A DNA stretch of 64,000 nt from Brevipalpus yothersi. Its lineage: Eukaryota; Arthropoda; Arachnida; Trombidiformes; Tenuipalpidae. Each line of letters begins with the position of its first letter. Positions within the stretch are counted from its first letter, which is position 1. The notes below the pieces were generated by a model. That model worked only from the letters and a program-made list of their open reading frames with translations, had not been told where the DNA came from and made no database searches. Location of the stretch: NCBI GenBank assembly GCA_003956705.1, contig QZCP01000284.1, forward strand, positions 35,733-99,732, given 5' to 3'. Below are positions 52,405-64,000 of this stretch, piece after piece. A program made the position numbers and the translations under genes.

Positions 52405-53658
52405 TCATTCATCTCCTATGAAGGTAGTTATCAGAGTCATCACTGTGAATCCTATGAAAACAACAAAAAATTGTCCAATTCCAGAGAGACTGGATATTTT
52501 TTCACGCTGAAGAATTTCGAAGAATACAATATAGATGATAGTTCCAGTTGAAACAGCGCTCAACAATATCATGAACAAACTTTTCTCATCCGAAATGTAG
52601 CCTTGAGAAAATGCAATCATCAAAATTCCAATTGGTGACATCACCGAAAATAATGCCATATGAATGAACGTCATCTGTAAATTTTGACTCTTCTCATACA
52701 AATCCATACATATTGCGAAAGCGACAACCATTTTATGTAAAAATATGGCAAAAAATACTGTCCACAAAGATGAAGATGTCTTCTGGATTCCTATCACGAG
52801 TCCATCGAAAAATGAGTGTACCGAGAAGCCCAATATTGTGAGAAGACCCCGAATAAACATTGGCCATGTCATTTCTCGAGGCTTTTTGGACAAATCAATC
52901 ACATTCCTATCTGATGATGTTCGGGAAGTATGATTATCTGTATGATTATCGGTTACAATCGCATTGTTGACATTCGGTGTATCATTTTTGCCAGCATCCG
53001 CATCACGATGTGATACATTCTGATTGACCACCACAGTGGTCATCATCGGTGGTGGACTATTAACGGAACCATATTTACTTTCCTGTGAATTGGGCACTTT
53101 TGGATCGGATAGGTGAGTACAATCACAATCAGTTTGACCAATTATCGATTCAAGAGGATCCGAATTATGTTCAGCACCATGATGATGATGGTGTTGATGA
53201 TGATCGTGGCCAATCAGTGCGAACATGAATTCTTCGATAAAGTAGATGAGAAAAAAGCCACCACAAATGGCCAGCTCAATGATTGGCACCTTATGATGCT
53301 TATGGGATGCTTCGGCAGGAGAATTTTGTGAACTACTATCATTATGATGATTATTGGCCTCATAATCTTCCCAACTTTCCTGAATTTCGGGTATAAGATG
53401 AACAAATGATATGGATAACAGAACTCCACCACCAAAAAATAATAATATTTGTAGAGCAAGTGAACTTTTTTTCGATTTACTATCCAATCTTGATGATTCT
53501 CTTTGACTCCAAATTTTCAAAAAAATAACCGGTGCAATACCAACGGTAAATGTCAATAGGAACAGTAACAAAGCGGCTAATAATTGTACACCAAGTAGCG
53601 ATGGAGATGAATTTTCATCACTTCGTTGGATTAGATATTCTTCAGCATATGAACTCAT
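52405..53658 (-). CDS. ZIP (SLC39A) metal transporter, ZIP1/2/3-like, paralogue C
   Basis: Intronless ZIP transporter of 417 aa. TM1-TM3 (about 18-48, 66-90, 124-150) precede a cytosolic loop of about 110 residues with a poly-His cluster GHDHHQHHHHHGAEHN (150-165). Between TM2 and TM3 lie NNHHNDSS and SHKHHKVP. TM4 carries HSFFDGLVIG (His281, Asp285) and TM5 LHKMVVAFA (His308). It is highly similar to paralogue B in every membrane segment and both share upstream sequence, so B and C are the most recent tandem duplicates. Tandem copies with different His loops suggest changed metal sensing or affinity, which is inference. Confidence 0.9.
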   Translation of the reverse strand: MSSYAEEYLIQRSDENSSPSLLGVQLLAALLLFLLTFTVGIAPVIFLKIWSQRESSRLDSKSKKSSLALQILLFFGGGVLLSISFVHLIPEIQESWEDYEANNHHNDSSSQNSPAEASHKHHKVPIIELAICGGFFLIYFIEEFMFALIGHDHHQHHHHHGAEHNSDPLESIIGQTDCDCTHLSDPKVPNSQESKYGSVNSPPPMMTTVVVNQNVSHRDADAGKNDTPNVNNAIVTDNHTDNHTSRTSSDRNVIDLSKKPREMTWPMFIRGLLTILGFSVHSFFDGLVIGIQKTSSSLWTVFFAIFLHKMVVAFAICMDLYEKSQNLQMTFIHMALFSVMSPIGILMIAFSQGYISDEKSLFMILLSAVSTGTIIYIVFFEILQREKISSLSGIGQFFVVFIGFTVMTLITTFIGDE

Positions 53659-56339
53659 GATTGAAACGATGATCAGATGAGGATATATACTGTATGCTTA
53701 ATGAACGACACAAAGTTACGAATGTGAATGATGAAAAGTATCTGATCACAGAAAATATTACCATACACTTGATCAATTGAATTTTTTCTTTCTACCCCAG
53801 AAAGAAATTGATGAAGAAAAGTGAACATCCACAAGCACAAACGATGTATAAATTCCAATGTAATCGAACAACAGATTTGGAGGGAAGAAGTATTTCACTG
53901 ATTGACCCAGAGAAAGAGAGTGAAAAAGAGAGAGAAGAACTTTGGGCACCTTCGATGGATGGTATCAATTCGGGTCAGATGAAAATGAATTAACGAATTA
54001 ACTAGGTTAACTAAGCAGAGGCGTTGATGTAATACAGATCTGAACATCGAAATCAGCCATAATATCAATAGTAGCTAGTAGGTAATGTTCGTAAAGCTGT
54101 CGTCATAGATTAGAATCACATTGTTTCAAATGAGCTTTTTATCCTTAACCACTCTTTCTTTTTTCTTTCTCTCTCTCTCTTACAAATGCTGTCACTCAAA
54201 GTCAATTCGAAACAGGGGAATGGAAAACAATTCCCCGAGAAGATGATATGATAAAAGAATGTAGATAACAGGGTGTGATTAATTTTTGCTTTCTATATCT
54301 TTTTTTTTCACTTTCAATTCAAATAGACACATTCACACACATTCATACAGACACACCAAATCAATGGTCAAACCACGTGTTCAATGGGAACTTCTGGATT
54401 CCCCTGGATCAGAATCAAGATACTGGTTACGAATTCGATTTCGAACTTGATTCTATCGTCAAGTATTACTCTCTTCTTCAAAGTGCGAATGTCTTCGCTT
54501 TTTCATGGCATGGTTACACGTGTGGAGTAATAAATGATTGCTGTCCTTTGATTAGTGGCCAGTATTGTGATTTGATATGGACAATTAAAGAACGATGATT
54601 TCCAACTGTGATGTCCTTCCATTGCGATTTTGATAAGAGAGAAGAAAAAAGAAATCGATTCGAAGTGTAAGTGGAAGTGGAAATGAAGATGGAAAAAAAT
54701 CGAATGATTCGTCGAGAGTGAAAAGATGATGTCGATTCGAGATGTTAGCAGTAGTGGTTGATCAAGGTTATGATCATCAGTTCGATTGTGTATATGCTTC
54801 TAAATTATTTACACAACTTATGTATTTATATTTAACACGCACTGATTCTGATGTTTGTTCGATTAATGTTGAATTTTTTCTTTATCATGAATACTTTTCT
54901 TTCGCATAGAAGAAGAGCCTCTCACATGATCACGAATGTGAAATGAGTAAATTGAGTAAGTTGAGTTGATTAATCACTGATCAATTCACAAACGCAAGGT
55001 CAAGATGAAGATGAAGATGAGAACGAATAGCGAGGAGAGAGAAAACGGATGAGCGTAATTATGATTGCTAAAAAGTTCTGAAACTGTTTACACATACACA
55101 TAGACACATTCAATGATGAATATATAAGAGAATGTGATATTGAATCACAATTGACATTGACTGTGAATTGTGAGGATGATGAGGTTTCTCTGGCCACCGA
55201 TATACATAAGATTTCCCCTAGATATTACCGAATATATATACATTATGAAGATTGTTGATGATAATATTTTCCCTTCTTTTTTTCGGAAACAAATATTAGA
55301 ACACTCCAAAAGATAATCACAATGAGAGACCGTTTGTTCAGTAAGACATGATGATAATGAGGCAATGATTGTTCAAATAGTGAATCATTATCAAATCATA
55401 AATTAGTGAATGTTACTGGAGAATTTTCTCTCTCTCTCTTTTCTCAATTTATGTTGATACATTGATTTCAAATAGCAGTAACAGTGTTCCATTTGAGCTA
55501 TGAGATGGATATCGTTTGATTGTTACCGATAATATTGAATGCATAACTTTTTTTCCATTCTCACCATCTGCAATGATACGTTGTGTGTGTATGTTAAAAC
55601 AAATTATATTATGAGTACATGCAAACCATAATCGAGTGTGTATATTCTTCTAGAGTGGATTATTTTCCTCTTCTTTTGAGCCACAAATCCATGAGGATTC
55701 GTGAAATTTTACTTGATTTCATTGCTAGAAAGATGATGATTTTCATTCAAGGGCGCTTGTCTTTGAATGATGATCGGAGGTGTATATGTGTTGTTTATGA
55801 GTCAAATTTTCTGAGAGTCATGGCAACTTTAAATGATGTGTATTAGATTAATAATCGCTGACTAATTGAGGTCCCGGATGCTGGGATCATGTTAATATTA
55901 TAACACGACTTACAATAGATTTGATGTTATTAAGCAACCTGAAGTTTTGATGAGCTTGCACAATCAGAACACATATTCTAGAAGATAGCGAGAAATATCA
56001 TCCAAAAGGATGGAGAGAATTAAATAACACCAGGGATGGGGTGATAATTAAGGAATACTTGACATATCTGGTTTAACAGCAAAAATCAATCAGAATCCAA
56101 GGTTTCCATGCATTAAAATCTACTTTACATCATCATTGGCCAGGAATTGTTGCTTGCAAGAATTTTTTTCAATCGAATTCGTCCAAAATGTAACTTGAAA
56201 CAATTCGATTCTATAAACCTTGGTGAAACACTTGAAATTGCGTCGGAATGAATTCTGCAAAAACAACACTAGAACGAATGAGACCAGAGAGACATACTTT
56301 TGAGAAAAAACACAACTTCTGATGAACAATATTCACAAA
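53659..56339. other. Intergenic between ZIP paralogue C and MRPS7
   Basis: No recognised gene. A 107-codon plus-strand frame at 54,275-54,598 starts with a non-ATG codon and matches nothing I know. The first 400 bp are the upstream region of paralogue C. Confidence 0.5.
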
Positions 56340-56345
56340 TTTATT
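56340..56345 (-). terminator. Polyadenylation signal abutting the MRPS7 stop codon
   Basis: On the minus strand AATAAA follows the TGA stop with no gap, so the 3' UTR would be only the distance to cleavage. Confidence 0.45.
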
Positions 56346-57231
56346 TCAATTCCATCGATAATGTGCATATGCTTTGTTGGTTTCCGCTAATTTGTGTAAA
56401 TCATATTTGTTTTTGACAGCTTTTCCTTCATTTCTAAATGCTCTCTGAAATTCTCTTGCAAGAGCTGGCACAAAAATCTCTCTCCATGGTGCTGGATGAT
56501 CGAATGAAGCTTGACGTATCCATCGAAGACCAAAATATTCCGAATATCCTGGAGTCATTGGAACGGGTACCTGATACACGACACCACCTTTCTTAATTGG
56601 ACGACAATAAACCACCGGGCTAGCATTGGCCACCGCTTTTTTCATGAGCTCCAAAGGATCGAGTTCAAATTTATTTCTATCCGCTTCATTAGCAGCCGCA
56701 CGCCACCCCTTCAATTGATCTTTCTTTATCAAATACATCACTTCACGAATCATATCATCAGCTTCCGCTTTCTGGCCTTTTCGCATCACATGATGAATAA
56801 CTCGTGTCAAGAATGGATCATCAAACACTGATGAGCTCTCATAATTTGGTGCCGGCACAAAATCACCAAATTTTAATATTCTCGCTCTTTCCGGATCTTG
56901 TTGAGCTTTCGCATATGCACCATTCAAATAAACGGGTAACATTCGTTTGTCATTTTGTCTTGCAGCTCTTTTATTCTTTCCACCCGGTCGAAGTATACCT
57001 CGAACACATATGGTTGTTGGCTGACCTGCATGAATGGAATAAAATTAATCATCCAAAATCAAATCAATTCATCAATTCAATCACACACATATCTTGTCCT
57101 TTCACTGTACACACACATACACACATCAAAAATGCAACATCAAAACAAAACACCTTACACACAAACTTACCACATGTTAATAATTTACTCAAATGTACAC
57201 CATTTGATATTGATCTCAACATGATAACCAT
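56346..57231 (-). CDS. MRPS7: Mitochondrial ribosomal protein uS7m
   Basis: A component of the head of the small mitochondrial ribosomal subunit that binds 12S rRNA. Two exons, 57231-57171 and 57025-56346, join in frame over a 145-bp GT-AG intron to give 246 aa, close to the 242 aa of human MRPS7. The N-terminus (MVIMLRSISNGVHLSKLLTC) looks like a mitochondrial presequence. The uS7 domain includes RVIHHVMRKGQKAEADDMI, the ANASPVVYCRPIKKGGVVYQVP segment across the beta-hairpin, and a C-terminal helical region with FQRAFRNEGKAVKNKYDLHK and a terminal AHYRWN. The first exon also contains a second ATG three codons on (MLRSIS), which could be the real start. Confidence 0.9.
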
Positions 57232-58843
57232 GATATAAATGACCACTGATCACAAATTACAAACGAGCATCGATCATGAATTACAATTGACCACCACTTT
57301 TGTTTATGTGTTGATCATGTGGATTCCACATGTTAAGTGCAAAATGTTGAATTCATTTGATTCATCATCAGATGGAGCCTTGCTGATGCAATATTTTTTT
57401 TTGGACATTATCCAAGCCGTTGATGAGGTTGATGTTGATATACTCACACAACTTCAACTTCGTTTTTTGAATCAAGAATCTGATTCAAAAAACTACTCAA
57501 CCTGATATACTCTTGTGCCATTTGTTCAGTTGGAACTCTTGGAGAGATAGTTGAAACTGTGGTGTTTTTGGGGAAAGGAGAAGTTCTCAGTTCTCAGTTC
57601 TCGATTCAGAATTCAGTTTTGTGTGTGTGTTGAAACAGACTGATACAGTACACACACACATTGAGTACCAAAAATGATCATCATACACACAGTTGAACAT
57701 ATTAACTGAAACTCAACTATTCTCTCTGACTTTCAACTATTCGTGTGTGTTAATGTGAAGATGAGTGACAATATTTTTCACTCTTGTGTCGATTAATTGA
57801 TCTCATTTATTATTTGTTCTCATCATCTTTTCAACATTATCATCTCCTTCTAATTCATCTCTCAAATCTTTCGTGTTCTCAAAGCTTTTTTTCTCTCGAC
57901 TGTATCCAACTGTAAAACATCTCTTCTTCCGATTATATTGAATGTGTGTGTGTGTAAAAGTGATAAATTTTCTCATCTTTTGCAATACACACACATATTC
58001 GATAAAAATTGTCTTCTTTTGACCACATTTATGATCTCTTACACACACACAGTGTGATTCGAGTGTAACAGAACATAGATTTATTTTAAGGTTCTTTTTT
58101 CTCTCTCTCTCTCAACTACTACTGCAACAATCAAACATCTCTCTCAACCGATTATATCGCTCTGTCTGTCTATCTATCTGTTAGTGTGTATGAGTGTGTG
58201 TGTGTTCATTCACTATCATTCACAAACAGATAAATATATATATATTCCAATTAATATATATTTTATTTCACTACATACACACACACACATTTAAGTTCAC
58301 AGTTTTACAGTTGGCTAAAGAAGAATATCTGAACACTACACCTTACATACACTTCGACATATACTCTCTTTCTATTTCGTCTTTCCTGCTTGGGTGTGTC
58401 GAGGTACAGTACGATAGACACACACAAAATCATAATCATCATCCATACCAGCCATATACTACTCTCTCTCTCTTAACCACGATCACTATTACCTCTACTG
58501 AATACCCTGAGCCCGGATCAAGTGTTTGTTGAGTGGTTTCCTGGTTCATGAGTTAATTGAGATTGAGAGAGAGAGAGAAGAGAGAAGGAAGAGAAGTGAA
58601 GAAGAAGAAGTCACTGAAGGTTGAGATTGTCTTGGTGTGTGTGTATGTTAAAACACTTATATTTGAACATTGTTCTGAATCGTTAAAATTCTCTCTCCTG
58701 TGTGTTCAAAATTTACATGGACATCACACTCTTACTTTTTTTCTGCTCAATTTTTTGATCATTTATTTTGTGTGTCCCTCTGGGACTGTGTGTGTGTGTG
58801 ATTATTTATCAATACGGTGAAGAAGAATAAGAAAATTATCATC
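57232..58843. other. Divergent intergenic between MRPS7 and MICAL
   Basis: The two genes are transcribed away from each other, so this 1.6 kb holds both promoter regions. It is rich in CA/GT and CT runs. No further gene or clear promoter motif is seen. Confidence 0.5.
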
Positions 58844-61337
58844 ATGTCCAAAAATCCCACCGATAGTCCTCATGTAACCGAACTATTTGATGAATTTATC
58901 ACTGCATCAACGCTCAAATCGGTGCTCACCATATTCCGACGGATATATTCTCTTTTAGGTAAGCTATTATCATCATCAATATCAACTGTTAGTATCTCTT
59001 TTCATCTCTTTTAAATGATAATATAATTATCTGAAAAATTCTTTTTATCATGTGTGTGTGATCAGAGCAGCATTCTAATTGAAAGAATTTTTCCCTTCTA
59101 TCTCTCTCTCATCACTTTTCATCAGAATTGAATCATTATCAAAATGAGCCTAAAATACTTTTCATTAGAAATTCTGAAATACCTTTCGATTACCTTCTTT
59201 TCGCTTTTGGCAGATTTGGAAAAAGATTTTTTCTTCTTCTTTCTTTCTCTCAATTTCTTACTACTGATCAAACATTAACTTTATTCAACACACACATGCA
59301 CACACATGGTACATGGATTATAATAAGTAGCTGGAATGTTTTGTGATTATTTGAACATTCAGAACTGATTTGAATCACACATTACACTCTCTCTCTCATC
59401 ATTACATACTCAGTATGTTTTGAATATTCTCGTTTATCTAACACGTCCATGTCGTAATGAACATAATAATGACCGTTACTTTTACAACTAGTTTACATCT
59501 TTCCCTTTCTCTCTTTCTTTCTCTCTTTCTTTCTTTCTTTTTTTCACAATTCTCTTCACCAAATTGCTATCATCAACCTACTGCTCTATCTCTAGAGGCT
59601 GTAAACTCGCTTTCTTCATCATCAAGTGATAACTTGTTTCTCTCTCTCTCTTGCTTATTTTATTTCTTTTTATTCATCTTTTTTACATCTCTCTCTCTCT
59701 CCTCCTTCCTCCCATCTCTCTACATCCACATCTATCATCCACTTCAGATCTCGAGCCTGGACCGTTTACTCAATTTTATCCAGTTCTTAAACAAGGCATT
59801 GCTTGTAGCAAAAATTGGAAATCTCAATCGATATTCGCTAAAATCGAAAAGAAAGCATCAAACAAAATATATCATACATCAAGCTCATCCAATAGTGGAC
59901 GTCTGTCTGCTGGCTCAAATACAAATAACATTCTTAAAAATCACAATTGTTTGGTTATTGGCGGTGGTCCATGTGGTCTGAGAACAGCAATTGAATTACA
60001 ATTACTTGGTGCTGAACATGTTATAGTGATCGAAAAACGAGATCGATTCTCTCGTAACAATGTACTTCATTTATGGCCCTTTGTTATAGCTGATTTAAAG
60101 CAACTTGCGGGTAAAAAGTTTTATGGTAAATTTTGTGCTGGTAAGTGAACTCATCTTCTCAACGTTTACACATACACAGATTGCCTCTTCTTCTTCTTCT
60201 CCTTCCAATATCTTCTTCCTTCATCATCCACTCAATCTTTCGTCTTTTATCTATCTTCTCAATGTTTACCACCTCTAATGATATCATGATGGGTCGTGAA
60301 ATGGCTCCTATCAGATATTATTCCCTTTTTCCTGTTCCATGTTTCTTATTTGTTCCTCTCTGTATAACTTTCCTCTCTTTCTTCTCTCAATCTTTTCCTG
60401 TCTCATCTTTTGTTCATCTTCCTCTCTCTTTCTCTTCTTCTTCTTTTTCTCCTTACATAGGTTCAATTGATCATGTTAGTATACGCCAGCTACAGTTAAT
60501 GTTACTCAAAGTTGCACTGATAATTGGTTGTGAATTCATTGAGAACATCACTTTTGAAGAAATGTGTCCACGAAATTTGGTCAATGAAAATTTCAAATCA
60601 AATGACCATGAAAATTCGCCTCCGTCCAATATTGACACTGGCAATGCTGGCTCATCATCAACCTATCTGACAAGTTTAGAAGCTAAAAGTAATAGTAATA
60701 GTAGTAATAGCAGTAGTAGTAATGGTAATGGTAATAACAAGAAATCATTCAATCACAACAACAACAAGCGTAAATTGAGTACCACAGTTGAGGAGAATGT
60801 TAAAGATAGGCGAGATGAATCAAGTGAACGTTCTTCTAGCCATGGTGGTGGTAGTGGTGAAAATGATTCAATGATAAATGGTCATAATAGTTGTACTACT
60901 ACTAGTAAGGAAAGAGGAGGTAGCTCTTGTGAATGTTGCTGTCATTTACATCAGGGCAAAAGTGGGCGAAATTTTTGGTCTCATATAAGTAAAAATTATA
61001 TTGGATCCTATGCACATTTTAGTCTCACTTCTACACCATCTCAATATACACCAGCCTCAACTCCACCGGCCACAAGTAGTAGTAGTGTTGCTGGCAATTA
61101 TCATCAACTATACAATTCAGAGCTTCTGTTGGACAAATTGCGAACATATCCATTTGATATTCTTATCGGTGGTGATGGACGTCGTAATACATTGAATGAT
61201 AATTTTCCGCGAAAAGAATTTCGTGGAAAATTGGCCATCGCTATAACCGCTAATTTTATCAACAATCATACTTTGGCGGAAGCTCAAATCCCGGAAATAT
61301 CGGGCATTTCATTCATATATAACCAGGAAATGTTCAA
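58844..61337 (+). CDS. Mical: MICAL flavoprotein monooxygenase (N-terminal part; gene continues past window)
   Basis: MICAL oxidises actin methionines using FAD and NADPH and disassembles F-actin downstream of semaphorin-plexin signalling. Exons 58844-58958, 59748-60140 and 60461-61337 join in frame (461 codons plus two bases). Exon 1 holds the N-terminal helix (TELFDEFITASTLKSVLTIF). Exon 2 holds the FAD-binding GGGPCG (about 110-115) and the signature NNVLHLWPF and KKFYGKFCAG. Exon 3 holds SIDHVSIRQLQ, the DG motif DILIGGDGRRNTL (about 402-414) and FRGKLAIAITANF. About 185 low-complexity residues (about 210-395; Ser, Asn, Gly, then CECCCHLH at 326-333) interrupt the domain between the last two blocks. 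Exon 3 ends at a GTAAGT donor. The rest of the FAD domain and the CH and LIM domains are not found up to 64,000, so the next intron exceeds 2.6 kb. Confidence 0.9.
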
Positions 61338-63949
61338 GTAAGTGAAATCATAAAATTTATTCCCTCAAAAAATTCTGTATCAGTCTTGTGGCTTTTCATT
61401 CCTTCTTCATTTTATCTTCTTTCTTTTCCATTGTGATGTTCTTTTCTGCTTCATCAGCTTTCTATCCTCTTGTGTAAGATGCTGTAAGAAGATCATATTG
61501 AAATATTGCTGCTACTACTGCCATGCTGTTTGATCTCTTTTCCATCTTTCAATTGAAAAGTTGATGAGAAAGTTTCAGTTCTAAGCCAAAATCTTGTAAC
61601 TAATCACTTGATATGCGTACATGATGCTACGCTTCTTTGCTCTAACTTTTCACCAAGTTTTGTAACTCTTTAAGTTTCTCTTTTCTCTACATGCTTAACA
61701 TGATGTGATGTAACCCTTAAATCCAGGGTTTCAGGAGAACACCTTGATTACTAGGGCCTTGAAATGGAAGAGATGATGATTGGGGAGAGATAGAAAGAGA
61801 AAAAAAAGCCCACAGGACAAGACATGGAATCTAGTATTAGTGTGTTGAAAAGGGAAAGTTAAGCATAAGAGGACAAGTGATGAGAGGAGAGTGAAAAAAA
61901 AAGATTGCAAGCATACCAAACAAGATGCTGTATTTTGAAAGCAGGTATTATGTATGAAAAACTTGTTCTGAATGTTCAGTGCAAGTGGTTCGATGGTTTC
62001 ATGGGAGATAGATAGATAGATAGATGGATAGAGAGTGGATGTATGAAAATGAAATGGTTTGTTGAGTGATAAAGAGAAGAACAGAATATAAGCAATCTCA
62101 TTCACTTTCATGCTAACAGAAAAAGAAAGAAAGATTTTCAAGTTTCTCAAGCGAACTTTGATTGGGATCATTCTTTATGATACCTTTCACGCCTTATTCT
62201 CTACCTTGAATATTGAAATGATTTGTTCTCATTGATCTCTCTCTCTCTCTCTCTTCCTTTCTCTCTCTTCTTTTCACCTTTTTGTGCATATTCATGATTC
62301 ATTATGGCTTCAATATACAAGTTGGTAGCATTTTTCCTTGTATTAACACTCATCTTAAAGGAAGCAGCGATAAGCTACGGTATTAAGATAAAATATTCCG
62401 ATTAGATCTGTTATTACGATTATGAATATCATCTCTCTCTCTTCTCTTTCTCTCTTGATGCGCCTTCTTCCACCATAGATTCTACTTAATCTTATTTTTC
62501 TTCCTTATTCAATTGTTGCTTACCTCACGAGTTTAGTGTAGCGTTTTAATGACAAAAATTCTCAACGCTTATTTCTGCTTCACTCATTTCTTTAACCCTT
62601 TCCTACAATCATTCGTTCATCTTTTATTGGAGAGAGAGAGTTCATTCTGGAATATTTTTTTGAAACGATGAAAGCTCACACACACACATACCTACCGAAA
62701 AACCATGTGGATAGTCATGCAACAGCATGGTTCTTTTTATTATTTTTATATTGAGATTATCTTTTCTTTCTATCTTCACCCTCTTGCTTGTATTAGGGAG
62801 AGAGAGAGAAAGATAGCCTTCCTCATTCGTTTGGCGTGTTTGTAAATGTTTGTGTTTGAGTATGAATTTGTCAGCTTGAAGCTGAACAAGTACAAAAAAC
62901 AATGCTTCATGCTGAAATGAATGAACATACACACACACACACACACATGCATGTATATACACACAGCTGATAAGGTCAAGATCCTTCAAGAGAGGGATTG
63001 GTAGAGAGTGTATGATAAAGCTTCGCGCGTGGAACTGCATAAACCAATTTGATGACACTCGTTTTCATTTATATTTATATGTATATTGCTTTTTTGTATT
63101 GTCGATGCTCATGTCGATCTCATTCTTATTCTCTTTTGTTCATCTTTTACACTTCCTGCTGCATGGCCTCTCTCTCTCTCTCTCTCTCTTCACATATCGT
63201 TGATGCCATATACAAGTTCTTATCACATCAAGGAAATGAGGATCTACTCAATTTTCAATCATGTATTACATAAGAATAGTATGAATCTTATGAACGGACA
63301 CATGATTACATATACACACATATTTCAATCATTTGAAATCTGTATTTCGTGGAAAGGGTTTATTGAACATGCAGAGCCTCTTCTGTGATGTTGGCTTGAA
63401 AGTGACTATTTGTTGCTTAATTGATTGAGATTTGTTTTCTTATCTTACCAGCCTGATTTCTCATTCACTACTTCTCACACTTGTCACGCTTTGAGAGTGT
63501 ACCTATTTTTCAACGATGTTCCCACTTTGATTAGGCCACTATTCAACTGACCAGAAAAGCTTCACCACGTAAACTTTTGCTGACTGTGCTTGATGCTGTT
63601 AAATTTTGATTGCATTACATCATGAATGATACTCCTGTTGGTTGTAAAAAGTTTCAATCAATCCTCTTTTTTCATTCTCATTCGGAATGAATCTCGAATC
63701 TTGAATTCCAACCTTAACCTTGAGAAGATCGTTTTATGCCATACCGCGTAAAACTGCTATTCTTGTAATTCGATAACTCTGTCGCAATATATTACATCTT
63801 ATTCTTGTATGAAATTTCCATGCTTTCCCTCTCACCGATACGTATACAATATATTCCATTACTCAGCCTACTCATGTACATGTATATATGTGTGAATTTT
63901 AAATAATTTTTAGACATAAAAACTACCCCCTTTCAGCTTGAATCTCGCT

Positions 63950-64000
<51 letters not shown>
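61338..64000 (+). other. MICAL intron (3' end outside the window)
   Basis: At least 2.66 kb of intron, far longer than the other introns here. The expected next MICAL residues (the GIDLENIVYYKD region) are not found on the plus strand. It contains several CT runs, short CA/GT runs, and ends in a CT tract. Confidence 0.7.
63955..64000. repeat. (CT)n microsatellite at the window edge
   Basis: About 46 bp of CT, cut by the end of the window. Confidence 0.95.

Noticed and set aside
54275..54598. 107-codon plus-strand frame with several Trp and Cys residues
   Set aside because: It starts from a non-ATG codon after a T/CA-rich stretch, has no recognised domain and no clear splice signals; too weak to call.
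59457..59981. 174-codon plus-strand frame overlapping MICAL exon 2
   Set aside because: It is a different frame from the exon that encodes the conserved FAD-binding residues; its first half is CT-repeat translation.

Overview
This is eukaryotic nuclear DNA. It is AT-rich, its genes have short GT-AG introns (67-145 bp in the housekeeping genes), and it is crowded with GA/CT dinucleotide tracts. The proteins are animal proteins with an arthropod flavour: a Pitx homeobox pair, a MICAL whose catalytic domain resembles the insect protein, and proteins rich in His, Asn and Ser runs. Compact genes beside large low-complexity deserts suggest a small arthropod genome, possibly an acariform mite. The species-level guess is inference only.

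Region 1 (1-9.4 kb) is gene-dense. It holds the last exon of an unrecognised Pro/Met/His-rich protein on the plus strand. Three minus-strand housekeeping genes follow: an RNF4-type SUMO-targeted ubiquitin ligase, POLR3D (RPC4) of RNA polymerase III, and an NSUN4-type mitochondrial rRNA methyltransferase homologue in which both motif cysteines are replaced.

Region 2 (9.4-42 kb) is a gene desert except for two Pitx genes in opposite orientation, at 15,588-18,457 (+) and 29,630-32,251 (-). They sit on the arms of a large imperfect inverted duplication (about 12.0-23.2 kb against 25.1-35.4 kb). The similarity is a mosaic. Pitx exons 1 and 3 and some non-coding blocks are about 98-99% identical, while homeobox exon 2, both introns and the upstream regions are strongly diverged. 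A third copy of one outer block sits inverted at the inner edge of the left arm.

Region 3 (42-54 kb) is a tandem array of three intronless ZIP (SLC39A, ZIP1/2/3-like) metal transporters, all on the minus strand. They differ strongly in their histidine-rich loops.

Region 4 (56-64 kb) holds mitochondrial ribosomal protein uS7m (MRPS7, minus strand) and the first three coding exons of MICAL (plus strand), which runs off the window. NSUN4 and MRPS7 are both mitochondrial small-subunit factors but are 47 kb apart, so nothing suggests they are co-regulated.

The main points for follow-up are the Pitx inverted pair with its exon-bounded identity, the apparently catalytically dead NSUN4, the ZIP array and the large insertion in the MICAL monooxygenase domain. 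All coordinates and exon joins were read by eye; percent identities are hand estimates.
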